A DNA stretch of 56,457 nucleotides from Bilophila sp964538355. Its GTDB lineage: Bacteria > Desulfobacterota > Desulfovibrionia > Desulfovibrionales > Desulfovibrionaceae. The translations under genes and the position numbers were made by a program. The stretch spans positions 1-56,457 of the forward strand of contig CAZIFC010000012.1 in the NCBI GenBank assembly GCA_964538355.1, read 5' to 3'. The notes below the pieces were generated by a model. The model searched no databases and was not told the DNA's origin. It saw nothing but the letters and a program-made list of their open reading frames with translations. Each line of letters begins with the position of its first letter. Within the stretch, counting starts at the first letter, position 1. Shown piece by piece: positions 1 through 8,361 of the stretch.

Positions 1-106
1 CGGCATGTTCTCCCCAATACCCGTGATTCTCACGCAATCTATCATTGTTTCGGCCTGCCTGAATCGCTACGCTTGGTTCACTGCCAAGCAAACGGAGGTT
101 TGAAAC

Positions 107-610
107 ATGAAGGCATCGAAAGCGTTTTGCTGTCTGGCTCTGGCCGTATCCGTCGCGTGTGCCGGAGCGGGGTTCGCTCAGGCCGAAGACCATCCCGCTG
201 CTGCCGAAACCGTTCACATGGGCGTTTTTGACAACAACCCGATCTATCGTTCCTTGACGCCGGAAAAACAGGCTGTCTACAACTCGATCGTCAAGTCGAC
301 CGAAGAAACCATGCTTCCCTTGCGTGAGCAGATGATGGCGAAGCGCATCCAGCTTGAAACGATGGCCTCCATGCCCAACATGGATCACGAGGCCATTGCC
401 AAGGTCGCTGCGGAAATCGCCGCAATCCATACGCAGATGATCAAGGTGCACAACGTCATGGCGGATCGTTTCGCCAAGGAGCTGGGCATTTCTCTCCAGC
501 GGGGCACCTGCTGGGACGGAAACACCTATTGCCCCATGCATCAGGAGCAGCGGGGCCGGGGACACCACCAGAGCATGATGGGGCTTTTGCCGATTATGCC
601 CGCGTTCTAG
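107..610 (+). CDS. zraP: ZraP/Spy-like periplasmic metal-stress protein
   Basis: A 167-residue secreted protein with a signal peptide (about residues 1-26, ending at an AQA-type cleavage site). It has the helical LTPEKQ segment typical of the ZraP/CpxP/Spy group, a charged helix-rich middle, and a tail rich in Cys, His and Met (residues ~135-160) that could bind zinc or another soft metal. Family members act in the periplasm as metal-binding chaperones. The start follows a good Shine-Dalgarno sequence (CGGAGG). It stands alone and is closed by a strong terminator. The exact metal and regulator cannot be read from the sequence. Confidence 0.8.
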   Translation: MKASKAFCCLALAVSVACAGAGFAQAEDHPAAAETVHMGVFDNNPIYRSLTPEKQAVYNSIVKSTEETMLPLREQMMAKRIQLETMASMPNMDHEAIAKVAAEIAAIHTQMIKVHNVMADRFAKELGISLQRGTCWDGNTYCPMHQEQRGRGHHQSMMGLLPIMPAF

Positions 611-627
611 CGTGCTGTGCGAGCCAT

Positions 628-662
628 AAAAAAAGGGAGAAACCTTCGGGTTCCTCCCTTTT
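628..662 (+). terminator. Rho-independent terminator after the ZraP-like gene
   Basis: A 9-bp stem (AAAAGGGAG/CTCCCTTTT), one mismatch, then AACC/GGTT capped by a TTCG tetraloop. A-rich and T-rich flanks would let it also terminate the converging small gene on the minus strand. Confidence 0.85.
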
Positions 663-682
663 GCCGTTTCGCTGCAAAGCGA

Positions 683-916
683 TCAGCCGCTTGACGTGAC
701 CTTTCTGACGAGCAGGTTGTCATGGGGCAATACGGGCTGGTCGGGGGTGAGCAGCTGCCGTCCCCGGGCCACCAGTGCTGTGCATTCGCGGATGCCGAGG
801 TGCATGAGCAGCCGCTTGACGTTCTTGACCTTGTGGCGGGGGATTTCGATAGTCTGCTCCTCGGGCTGGAGGAGGACCGTTACGGTGGGTATTTCAAAGG
901 GGAGCGGTGTATCCAT
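683..916 (-). CDS. ThiS/MoaD-like small protein (putative sulfur carrier)
   Basis: A 77-residue protein with the size and pattern of a beta-grasp sulfur carrier: alternating hydrophobic strands, a central helix around the VKRLLMHLG segment, and a C-terminal stretch (LLVRKVTSSG) placed where ThiS/MoaD proteins carry their Gly-Gly tail. Here the tail ends Ser-Gly, not Gly-Gly, so thiocarboxylation at the C-terminus is plausible but not assured. The start was chosen at 916 because an AGAGGA ribosome site lies just upstream; the frame stays open further but without such a site. No thiamine or molybdopterin partner is adjacent. Confidence 0.6.
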   Translation of the reverse strand: MDTPLPFEIPTVTVLLQPEEQTIEIPRHKVKNVKRLLMHLGIRECTALVARGRQLLTPDQPVLPHDNLLVRKVTSSG

Positions 917-1078
917 TGGATTCCTCTGCGGGGGTTCGGGCGTCGGGCGGAAATGTGCCGCCTGCGCCGAGTGTGCTGACTGCCGAAAGGCTGCCGCGCC
1001 GTTTCGGTGCCCCAAGAGTACGTCGGTTTGCGCCAAAAGGAAAGTCGCGGGGCAAGCCCCGGAACGGAACCGCACCCC

Positions 1079-1107
1079 TTGACCCTCGCGACGCTTTCAC
1101 TTAGCGT
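1079..1107 (+). promoter_or_regulatory. Candidate sigma-70 promoter for ilvE
   Basis: TTGACC and TAGCGT are separated by 17 bp, about 75 bp before the ilvE start. The -10 box is imperfect. Confidence 0.4.
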
Positions 1108-1180
1108 AACGGATCGCAACGCTTCACATCTATCGGAGCGTACAAACGAATTCACCCTTAGGGGTTGTAGAGGTAATCCC

Positions 1181-2104
1181 ATGCTTCAGAAAACGGAATT
1201 CATCTGGTTTGACGGGAAGCTGGTCCCCTGGGATCAGGCTCAGGTTCATGTCCTTACCCACGGTCTTCACTACGGTACCGGCGTTTTTGAAGGTATTCGC
1301 ACCTACGCCTGCGCCGACGGCACCTCCGCCGTCTTCCGTCTACCGGAACATTCCAAACGCCTCGTCAACTCCGCCAAGATTCTGGGTCTGGGCATGCCCT
1401 ACACCCCGGAAGAAATTTCCAAGGCCGTGATGGATACCGTGGTGGCGAACAAGCTCCCCGGCGGCTACATCCGTCCCCTCGCCTTCGCCGGAGCCGGCGA
1501 TATGGGCGTGTATCCCGGCAACAACCCCACGAATCTCATCATCGCGGTGTGGCCTTGGGGTGCCTACCTTGGAGCCGAAGCCCTCGAAAAGGGTATTCGC
1601 GTCAAGACCAGCTCCTTTGCCCGCATGCACGTCAACACCCTGATGAGCAAGTCCAAGGCCGCCGGCAACTATGTGAACTCCGTGCTCGCCAAGATGGAAG
1701 TGAAGCAGGACGGCTATGACGAAGCCCTGATGCTCGACACCAACGGCTATGTCTGCGAAGCCACCGGCGAGAACTTCTTCATCGTCCGCGACGGCGTGAT
1801 CAAGACCCCGCCGCTGACCGCCATTCTCGACGGCATCACCCGCGACTCGATCATCACCATCGCCCGCGATATGGGCTACACCGTGGAAGAGCAGCTGTTC
1901 ACCCGCGATGAAGTCTACTATGCCGACGAAGCCTTCTTCAGCGGCACCGCCGCCGAACTCACCCCCATCCGCGAACTGGACAACCGCACCATCGGCGAAG
2001 GCCATGCCGGCCCGGTGACCAAGGCTCTCCAGACCGCCTACTTCAACGCCATCAAGGGACAGGACGCTCGCTACGAGGGCTGGCTGACCCGTTATACCTA
2101 CTAA
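1181..2104 (+). CDS. ilvE: Branched-chain amino acid aminotransferase
   Basis: A 307-residue fold-type IV PLP enzyme that interconverts Val, Leu and Ile with their 2-oxo acids using glutamate/2-oxoglutarate, in the cytosol. The N-terminus carries the IlvE signature around HGLHYGTGVFEGIR. The Schiff-base lysine lies in the SKSKAAGNY region, and CEATGENFF is the conserved cofactor-phosphate segment. Length matches the family. The start at 1181 follows AGAGGT and gives the usual N-terminus; the frame is open upstream but lacks family similarity there. It stands alone, ahead of dnaX. Confidence 0.95.
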   Translation: MLQKTEFIWFDGKLVPWDQAQVHVLTHGLHYGTGVFEGIRTYACADGTSAVFRLPEHSKRLVNSAKILGLGMPYTPEEISKAVMDTVVANKLPGGYIRPLAFAGAGDMGVYPGNNPTNLIIAVWPWGAYLGAEALEKGIRVKTSSFARMHVNTLMSKSKAAGNYVNSVLAKMEVKQDGYDEALMLDTNGYVCEATGENFFIVRDGVIKTPPLTAILDGITRDSIITIARDMGYTVEEQLFTRDEVYYADEAFFSGTAAELTPIRELDNRTIGEGHAGPVTKALQTAYFNAIKGQDARYEGWLTRYTY

Positions 2105-2173
2105 AGACAAACGCCGGGGGCGGCCTGTGCCTCCCCCGGCATTCCGGTTTCGCCACCTCTTCCCTCCATCCGC

Positions 2174-4123
2174 ATGAGTCACGCATCGCTCGCCGCCCGC
2201 TACCGTCCCCAGACATTCGCTGAAGTGACGGGACAGGAAACCGTCAAGGCCATCCTTTCCCGCGCCGCCGCGGAAGACAAGGTTGCGCCCGCCTACCTGC
2301 TGAGCGGAACCAGAGGTGTCGGCAAAACCACGATTGCCCGCATCTTCGCGAAAGCCCTGAACTGTGTCCATGCCCCCACGGGAGAGCCGTGCAACCAGTG
2401 CGAACAGTGCCGCCGCATCACGCAGGGCAACCATGTCGACGTCGTGGAAATCGACGGAGCCTCAAACCGCGGCATCGATGATGCCCGCCGTCTGCGCGAA
2501 GCCATCGCCTACGCGCCCATGGAAGGCCGCTACAAGGTCTTCATCATCGACGAAGCGCACATGCTCACCCGCGAGTCCTTCAATGCCCTGCTGAAGACGC
2601 TTGAGGAGCCGCCGCCACGCGCCACGTTTATCCTCGCGACCACAGAGGCGCACAAATTTCCGATCACCATCGTCAGCCGTTGCCAGCATTTCATCTTCAA
2701 GGCTATCCCGGAGGCCGAGCTGGTTGCCCACTTGACGCGCGTGCTCGATAAGGAACACATTCCCTTTGAGGAGAATGCCGTTCGGCTGCTTGCGCGCCGG
2801 GCTGCCGGCAGCGTGCGTGACAGCATGTCCCTGCTCGGGCAGACGCTGGCCCTCGGCGGTGAAGAGCTGACCGAAGCCTCGACCCGCAGCGTGCTCGGCC
2901 TTGCCGGACAGGAGCTTTACGAACGCCTTCTTGACGCGCTCAAGGCGCAGGACTGCCTTGCCGTAGCCGCGTTGACGCAGGAACTGTTGGAACGCGGCGT
3001 TGATCTCGGCTTTTTCCTCCGCGAACTCACAACCTTGTGGCGGAACCTGTTCCTGATCCGGCAGGCCGGAGCCGCCGCCTGTTCCGCGCTGGATATGCCG
3101 GAAGCGGAAAAACAGCGGTTGCTGGATCTTGCCCCGCAGTTCGACCCCGCCTACATCCACGCCGCGTGGCAGATGGTGCTGGAAAGCCAGCGTCAGGTGC
3201 TGACAAGCCTTGAACCTTCCGCCGCGCTGGAACTGCTGTTGCTGAATTTGGCTTTGCTGCCCCGTTTGGTGTCGCTGGAAACGCTTTCCCGCGCTACGGT
3301 CGCGCCCGCCTCGGGAGGCGGCTCTCCTGCCGGTTCTTCGGGTCCTTCCGGAGGAAACGCGCCTTCCGCGTCCTCCGCTTCGGTCGGGATGTCTTCCGCG
3401 CCCGTTCCCCCGCAGCCCTCGGCTGCTCCGCCCGCGCCTTCCGCCGCGCCCGCCCGACAGTCTGTTCCCGTGCAGGCCGCTCCCGTGCAGGCCGGGGCAC
3501 GGGGTGTGCCTTCGCGTCCCGAACCGGTGTCCGCCTCCGTTTCGCGCCCTGCCGTGCAGCAGGCTGCCGCACCCGTTCCGGCTTCTGCTCCTGTCCGGTC
3601 GCAGCCGGCAGCTCCGCAGGGGACTCCGCCGTGGCATAGCGCGCCCGCCGCGTCGGCAGCTCCGGCTGCGCGTGCCGTTCCCGAGGCCGTTTCTGCGGAC
3701 GCGCCGCCTCTGTCTGACGCCGCATCCGGGAGCATGGCGGCTGTGCCCTCTCCGGCTGGAGAGGCCGGGCCGTGGCCGCTCTTTCTGAATTTTTGCCAAA
3801 AAAATATGGGCGATTCCATATCCCGCCCGGCACTGGTGCAGGCGAGCGGTCTCTTTTCGGATGGAGTCCTTACGCTTGCCACAACCAGCTCCATCCAGTA
3901 TGAACAGCTCGTGATGCCCTCGGCCTTGCAGGAGCTGGAGCGGCTGGCATCCGAGTATTGCGGCAGGCCGACTGCCGTTCGGGTATCCGCTCCGGAGCGT
4001 CTGAACAAGACCGAGGCCGAACTGAAAAAAGAATTTGCCTCCCACCCCGTGATCCAGTCTCTCGCCGAGGCCTTTGACGCATCCCTCATCCGGTGTGTTC
4101 GACCGGATCAGACGCGGGGATAG
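2174..4123 (+). CDS. dnaX: DNA polymerase III subunit gamma/tau
   Basis: The 649-residue clamp-loader ATPase. Walker A is GTRGVGKT at residues 45-52, zinc-binding cysteines are C64, C73, C76 and C79, Walker B is DEAH at 126-129, and an SRC sensor motif follows. After the AAA+ and collar domains (to ~370) comes a low-complexity Ala/Pro/Ser linker (~375-530), then a C-terminal tau-like domain. An A7 run at 3798-3804 is read as A-AAA-AAT in the zero frame and could allow slippage to a shorter form, as in some dnaX genes. It heads a dnaX-ybaB-recR group. Confidence 0.96.
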   Translation: MSHASLAARYRPQTFAEVTGQETVKAILSRAAAEDKVAPAYLLSGTRGVGKTTIARIFAKALNCVHAPTGEPCNQCEQCRRITQGNHVDVVEIDGASNRGIDDARRLREAIAYAPMEGRYKVFIIDEAHMLTRESFNALLKTLEEPPPRATFILATTEAHKFPITIVSRCQHFIFKAIPEAELVAHLTRVLDKEHIPFEENAVRLLARRAAGSVRDSMSLLGQTLALGGEELTEASTRSVLGLAGQELYERLLDALKAQDCLAVAALTQELLERGVDLGFFLRELTTLWRNLFLIRQAGAAACSALDMPEAEKQRLLDLAPQFDPAYIHAAWQMVLESQRQVLTSLEPSAALELLLLNLALLPRLVSLETLSRATVAPASGGGSPAGSSGPSGGNAPSASSASVGMSSAPVPPQPSAAPPAPSAAPARQSVPVQAAPVQAGARGVPSRPEPVSASVSRPAVQQAAAPVPASAPVRSQPAAPQGTPPWHSAPAASAAPAARAVPEAVSADAPPLSDAASGSMAAVPSPAGEAGPWPLFLNFCQKNMGDSISRPALVQASGLFSDGVLTLATTSSIQYEQLVMPSALQELERLASEYCGRPTAVRVSAPERLNKTEAELKKEFASHPVIQSLAEAFDASLIRCVRPDQTRG

Positions 4124-4180
4124 GGAACGTCCCGGTGGTGTTGAAAGCCGCCTTTTCAACCGCTCTTTTAAGGAGACAAC

Positions 4181-4492
4181 ATGCGTAACATGAACGATCT
4201 CGTACGCCAGGCCGGCGTCATGCAGAACAAAATCGCCAAAATGCAGCAGGAACTGGCTGAACGCACTGTCGAAGCCTCCAGCGGCGGCGGCATGGTCAAG
4301 GTTGTTGCCACCTGCAAGCAGGATATCAAGTCCATCATCATCGATCCCAAGGCACTTGAGGGCGGCGATGTGGAAATGCTTCAGGATCTCGTGTTGACCG
4401 CCGTCAACGAAGCCATCCGCGTCGGACGCGCCACGATGGACCGTGAAGTCAGTGCCATCACCGGCGGCATCAAGCTGCCCGGCATTATCTGA
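4181..4492 (+). CDS. ybaB: YbaB/EbfC family nucleoid-associated protein
   Basis: A 103-residue protein with the YbaB/EbfC layout: an N-terminal amphipathic helix (MQNKIAKMQQEL), a central Gly-rich turn and sheet (SSGGGMVKVVATC), and a C-terminal helix ending with the conserved GIKLPG tail. Family members form dimers that bind DNA. The start follows AAGGAGA. Its place between dnaX and recR is the classical one and supports a role linked to recombination or replication. Confidence 0.92.
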   Translation: MRNMNDLVRQAGVMQNKIAKMQQELAERTVEASSGGGMVKVVATCKQDIKSIIIDPKALEGGDVEMLQDLVLTAVNEAIRVGRATMDREVSAITGGIKLPGII

Positions 4493-4715
4493 GACTGCGG
4501 ATTGGGGAGGGGCCTGCTGCAAAAGGCTCCGGCCCCTTCCCGGATTTTCCCCCTCACTTTTCCAGGGCGTTTGCGCCGGGGGAGGGTGGGGGACGCCTGC
4601 GCGTTTTGCCCTCCGCAGGGCTTCAACTGCCCGTCGTCCAGCCGTGGATGGCGGGTTGTCACGTCCCTGAGGACAACCTCCTTCCCCCTCCTCCGAGTTT
4701 CTCCCACGAGGCATT

Positions 4716-5327
4716 ATGGACCACAGAATCCCTGAACCGCTGAAGGCGTTGGTTGAGCAGCTGGCACGGCTGCCCGGGCTTGGGCCGAAATCGGCCATGC
4801 GTATGGCGATGACGCTGCTCAAATGGCCCGAAGCCGAAACCCGGCGTTTGGGCAAGAGCATTCACGATCTGCGCGACAACCTCCGGCTGTGCGCGCGCTG
4901 TGGGGCGTTGACGGAAACGGACCCTTGCCCCATCTGCACGGATGCTGACCGCGACGACACCCTGCTGTGCGTCACTTCCGAGTGGGACAGCATGCTGACG
5001 CTTGAGGAAGGCGCGTTCTACAGGGGCCGCTACCTGATCCTTGGCGGCCTGCTGGCCCCGCTCGACAACCTGAGCGCGGAAAGCCTTGAGCTTGACCGCC
5101 TCGTCAAACGCCTTGCGGAAGGCCGCGTGCGGGAAGTCATTCTTGCCCTTGGAGCCACCGTGGAGGCGGAAACCACCGGAGCCTTGATCAGAAGCCTCAT
5201 CAATCGGCGTTTCCCCGGCGTTTCCGTAACCCGGCTCGCGCAGGGCATCCCCCTTGGCGCGGAGGTCAAGTTCATGGATCGGGAAACCCTCCGCCAGTCG
5301 CTCCAGTACCGGCAGGAAATCCGCTAG
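4716..5327 (+). CDS. recR: Recombination mediator RecR
   Basis: A 203-residue protein of standard length. It has an N-terminal helix-hairpin-helix (LARLPGLGPKSAMRMA), a C4 zinc finger (CARC...CPIC, about residues 57-72), a TOPRIM domain (~80-175) and a C-terminal Walker-B-like segment with the usual ARGIPLG-type motif, here AQGIPLGAEVKFMD. RecR works with RecF/RecO to load RecA on single-stranded gaps. The 220-bp gap before it holds a GC-rich hairpin (GGGGAGGGGCC / GGCCCCTTCCC around 4505-4546) but no gene that I recognise. Confidence 0.95.
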   Translation: MDHRIPEPLKALVEQLARLPGLGPKSAMRMAMTLLKWPEAETRRLGKSIHDLRDNLRLCARCGALTETDPCPICTDADRDDTLLCVTSEWDSMLTLEEGAFYRGRYLILGGLLAPLDNLSAESLELDRLVKRLAEGRVREVILALGATVEAETTGALIRSLINRRFPGVSVTRLAQGIPLGAEVKFMDRETLRQSLQYRQEIR

Positions 5328-5418
5328 GCACTACCCTTGCCTGGAGCGGTTTTAATGACTATCCTGCTGAAAGGCATTTCGTAGAACCCCTACCCCCTTT
5401 TCATGGAGGTTTATTTCG

Positions 5419-6120
5419 ATGGAAACCTTGCGCGACTCCGCACGCTCCGCAAGCCTGAGCGTTGCATCCGTCTTCATGCGTCATGTGTATCAGTGGATGA
5501 CCATCGGCCTGCTGGTGACAGCCGGTACCGCCTTTTTCGTCGCCTCTTCCCCGGCCCTGCTGAATATCCTGTTCGGCAACACGATCAGCCTGATCATCCT
5601 TGCCATCGCCGTGTTCGCGATGCCGCTGGTTCTGACCGGAATGATTTCCCGCATGTCCGCCGCTGCCGCAACGGCGGTCTTTGTGGTGTACAGCGCGCTG
5701 ATGGGAGCGTTTCTTTCGTCTGTCCTGCTCGTGTACACAGGGACCTCCGTCATGTCCACGTTCGTCACCTGCGCGGGGATGTTCGGCGGCATGAGCCTGT
5801 ATGGAACCGTGACCAAGCGTGATCTCACCGGCATGGGGACCTTCCTCATGATGGGGCTTTTCGGCCTGATCATCGCCATGATCGTCAACATCTTCCTCCA
5901 GAGCGAGGCCATGGCCTTCGTGATCAGCGGTATCGGCGTCATCATCTTCACCGGCCTGACTGCCTACGATACCCAGAAGATCCGCGCCTTTGGCGAAAAT
6001 GCGCCTCTTGACGACCCCACCGCTGTCCGCCGCGGTGCGCTGCTTGGCGCGCTGACGCTCTATCTTGACTTCATCAACCTGTTCCTGATGCTGCTTCGCC
6101 TGATGGGCGATCGCCGCTAA
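5419..6120 (+). CDS. Bax inhibitor-1/YccA family membrane protein
   Basis: A 233-residue inner-membrane protein with about seven hydrophobic segments and the BI-1 signature near the C-terminus (GLTAYDTQKIR, with the acidic residues of the putative pore). The family includes bacterial YbhL, YccA and YetJ; YetJ is a pH-sensitive calcium leak channel and YccA modulates FtsH. Which role applies here cannot be told. The start at 5419 has a GGAGG element 10-15 nt upstream. Single gene. Confidence 0.88.
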   Translation: METLRDSARSASLSVASVFMRHVYQWMTIGLLVTAGTAFFVASSPALLNILFGNTISLIILAIAVFAMPLVLTGMISRMSAAAATAVFVVYSALMGAFLSSVLLVYTGTSVMSTFVTCAGMFGGMSLYGTVTKRDLTGMGTFLMMGLFGLIIAMIVNIFLQSEAMAFVISGIGVIIFTGLTAYDTQKIRAFGENAPLDDPTAVRRGALLGALTLYLDFINLFLMLLRLMGDRR

Positions 6121-6137
6121 CACAATAGGTTTCTCCG

Positions 6138-6200
6138 GCCCGCCGGACGCCTCCGGCGGGCAAGCCTTTCACGGTCATCTTTGGCAGTGAAAGGCTTTTT
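6138..6200 (+). terminator. Double hairpin terminator
   Basis: A perfect 10-bp GC stem (6138-6161, loop CGCC) is followed at once by an 11-bp stem AAGCCTTTCAC/GTGAAAGGCTT (6162-6197) ending in a T-run. Only the second is a canonical terminator. Confidence 0.85.
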
Positions 6201-6588
6201 GCTGTCCGCCGCCTTCTTTCGATGCCTTCTTCCGGTATGGAGGAAGGCTTGCTTCCTGTCCGGCGGCAACTGCCAACGGTATTGCCGCTCTGTTTTTCCG
6301 CAGGTTTTTTTCTGTCGGTTGGAGCATCGGCAAAAGGCACAGAAGCCGGGGCCGCGGGGTGGGGATAGCCCCCTTGTGCACGCTTCCTTCAGGCTGTAAC
6401 TCATGAAAAAAGCACCTGCTTTCTGAATCCAGACGGTTCCGCCCGCAGTGCTGGCTCCTGCATGTGGCCCGAGTGTTGCATCGGTTCAGCATTCTCCCTT
6501 CCGCAAGCACGGCAACCCCTGAAGAGTTGCGGTTGCACTAAGATAGCTTTACTATTTAAGGAAAAAACTTTTCAGTTCCTGCCCGCAG
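6201..6588. other. Intergenic stretch without recognised gene
   Basis: About 390 bp between the BI-1 terminator and the next gene. I found no convincing coding region or known RNA. It ends in a more AT-rich block (TTTACTATTTAAGG) and a TGTGCTATAGAT box near 6590-6601 that may be an extended -10 element for the secreted-protein gene downstream. Confidence 0.4.
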
Positions 6589-6648
6589 TTGTGCTATAGA
6601 TGCGTGTGCGTTCGGGGAAGTAACCCTTCCACAGACAGAGGAGGTTCC

Positions 6649-7749
6649 ATGAATGTGCCTTATGGCGTTTCCGGCCTCAGTCGCGTGCTCCATGCGGAGC
6701 GTGTTTCTGGAGGACCGGGGGGAGATAACGGCGCGGTGCGGCGGTTCCGGTGTATCGGAACCGTGCTCGCGCTGACTGTTTTTTTCGCGTGCGGAAATCC
6801 GGCAGCAGCTGCAACGCTTGCCAATCATATGGATTACCCAGCCGAGGGCTTTGCTCTTTGGTGTCAGGATTCTCAGCAGCAATGGGTCGAGCACAAGCTT
6901 GCCGGACATCTGGAGATGGAGCAGAAGGTTTCCGTCCCTCTCCCCGAGGAGCCGTGTTTTTTCCTTGAGGTGGACATGGGGGACTATCTGCTGAGCTTCC
7001 CCATCAAGCAGGAGCTGGAGGCGGACGATCTGCTCGATATGGGCTGTATGCCCGATCCTGCGCTGGAGGTGTACCGCAACAACGAACCCCTGTTCATCAC
7101 GGATGGGGGAGAGAAAGACCGCAATCTGGCCCGGGACCCGGATCGGAATCCGCCGGAAACCGTCGCTATCGGCGGCCTGCTTGAGACGTTTCGGGGCGGC
7201 ATGAGCGAGGCGGAGTGTCTTGCCTACGGCATCCCGCTGCGGCGCGAGGTGTACAATGACAGCCAGAGCTTTTCGATCAAGACGTCGCTGTCCAGTGCGG
7301 GGGCGATATGGCAGGGTATCATCTCGCGCTACAAGGATGCGGAAACGGAGATCATCGGCCTTTCCCTCACCACGCCGCTCAGCCGCCAGACGCTGGAAAC
7401 CCTCTTTGCCGAGCTTGCCGCCAAAGGGTACCGCCATACTGTCCTTGGAGACAACGGCCCGGAGTATTTGGAAGAGCCGCTGCTCAGTACCGATCTTGCC
7501 GTCCGCGGCAAGGCCGTGGGCGAGCTGCTCGCCCAGCTGAAGGCTCCCAACGCCGATCTTTTTGATGCCCATTTTGAACCGGGAACACCAGAATGCCGGG
7601 AAGAGGCGGGCGAGGAAGCCCCCTCCGCCACGGCGCAGGCTGCCGGCACGGAAGGTTCCTGCCGGGATTTGAGCGCGGATATCCGCATTGCACCCGGAAG
7701 CGACGTTATCGAGCTGTTCCTTCAGGAAGGGAAAACGCCTGCGGAGTAA
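6649..7749 (+). CDS. Secreted protein of unknown function
   Basis: A 366-residue protein I do not recognise. The start at 6649 follows an excellent AGAGGAGG site. The N-terminus is unusually long and polar (~32 residues) before a hydrophobic signal segment (~residues 34-52) ending in an Ala-rich cleavage region, so the product probably goes to the periplasm. The mature part is acidic, with paired cysteines but no motif I can name; the last ~50 residues include an Ala/Glu/Pro-rich linker. A downstream start inside the polar region would give a normal signal peptide. Confidence 0.7.
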   Translation: MNVPYGVSGLSRVLHAERVSGGPGGDNGAVRRFRCIGTVLALTVFFACGNPAAAATLANHMDYPAEGFALWCQDSQQQWVEHKLAGHLEMEQKVSVPLPEEPCFFLEVDMGDYLLSFPIKQELEADDLLDMGCMPDPALEVYRNNEPLFITDGGEKDRNLARDPDRNPPETVAIGGLLETFRGGMSEAECLAYGIPLRREVYNDSQSFSIKTSLSSAGAIWQGIISRYKDAETEIIGLSLTTPLSRQTLETLFAELAAKGYRHTVLGDNGPEYLEEPLLSTDLAVRGKAVGELLAQLKAPNADLFDAHFEPGTPECREEAGEEAPSATAQAAGTEGSCRDLSADIRIAPGSDVIELFLQEGKTPAE

Positions 7750-7887
7750 GGGCGGCGGAGAACGCCAGAAACGTTTGAAGGGAGGGAAGGCGCGGGCTTT
7801 TCCTCCCTTCGTTTCCCGAGAGGGATTTCATGGGGCGGGATACGCCGAGATAGCGCACGGCCCTCTTCGGCAGACGAAACACAAAAA

Positions 7888-7911
7888 CCCCGCGGCAAGG
7901 CTGTCGCGGGG
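7888..7911 (-). terminator. Terminator of infA
   Basis: A 7-bp GC stem CCCCGCG/CGCGGGG; on the minus strand it is followed by TTTTT, which fits termination of infA just downstream of its stop codon. Confidence 0.8.
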
Positions 7912-7935
7912 GAGGAAAAGCAAACGCCGGAGGGT

Positions 7936-8154
7936 CTACTTCATGCGGTAGGTGATACGCCCGCGGGTCAAATCATAAGGTGACAGTTCCACCTTGACCC
8001 TGTCGCCGGGCAGAATGCGGATATAGAACTTGCGCATCTTGCCGGAAATGTGGGCGAGCACCGTATGCCCATTTTCAAGCTCGACCAGAAACATCGCATT
8101 GGGCAACGCTTCCTGAACAACGCCGTCCACTTCAATGGCATCTTCTTTCGCCAT
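7936..8154 (-). CDS. infA: Translation initiation factor IF-1
   Basis: A 72-residue single-domain OB-fold protein with the family's hallmark sequence: MAKEDAIEVDG at the start, the conserved HISGKMRKFYIRILPGD core and a YDLTRGRITYR C-terminus. IF-1 blocks the ribosomal A site during initiation. Length is exactly that of the family. The start is preceded by GAGGCTCC. It stands alone with its own terminator, as is common when infA lies outside the spc operon. Confidence 0.97.
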   Translation of the reverse strand: MAKEDAIEVDGVVQEALPNAMFLVELENGHTVLAHISGKMRKFYIRILPGDRVKVELSPYDLTRGRITYRMK

Positions 8155-8292
8155 GGAGCCTCCTCAGAAAAACTGATGTATGTCCATACCCTCATGGGTA
8201 TTGGATTCAATGACCTGTTACAGTGCCCTGAATCCTGCGGGTTGTCAACAAACTTCTCTTGCGGGGAAGGGCGCGGGAAGGCGGATTGTGGA

Positions 8293-8340
8293 GGAAGGGG
8301 CCGGGCTGGCGTTCGCGAAAAAGCCCGCCCGGCCCCTTCC
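8293..8340. repeat. Long GC hairpin downstream of the binding-protein gene
   Basis: A perfect 14-bp inverted repeat (GGAAGGGGCCGGGC/GCCCGGCCCCTTCC). The minus-strand gene ends 21 bp away. On that strand the T-run lies between the stop codon and the stem, not after it, so this is not a textbook intrinsic terminator; it may stabilise the 3' end. Confidence 0.7.
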
Positions 8341-8361
8341 GGCATACAGCAAAAAAATCAA

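Noticed and set aside
4493..4715. A signal recognition particle RNA gene near dnaX
   Set aside because: The hairpin present lacks the conserved GGAA-type apical loop and symmetric internal loops of 4.5S RNA; it is only a GC-rich inverted repeat.
2462..4861. An 800-codon open frame antisense to dnaX, ybaB and recR
   Set aside because: A shadow of high-GC coding DNA: low-complexity Arg/Gly/Pro/Ala-rich translation, no family similarity, and it covers three well-defined genes.
8293..8340. A canonical intrinsic terminator after the amino-acid binding protein
   Set aside because: The stem is very strong but lacks a T-run on the correct side, so it is listed as a hairpin only.
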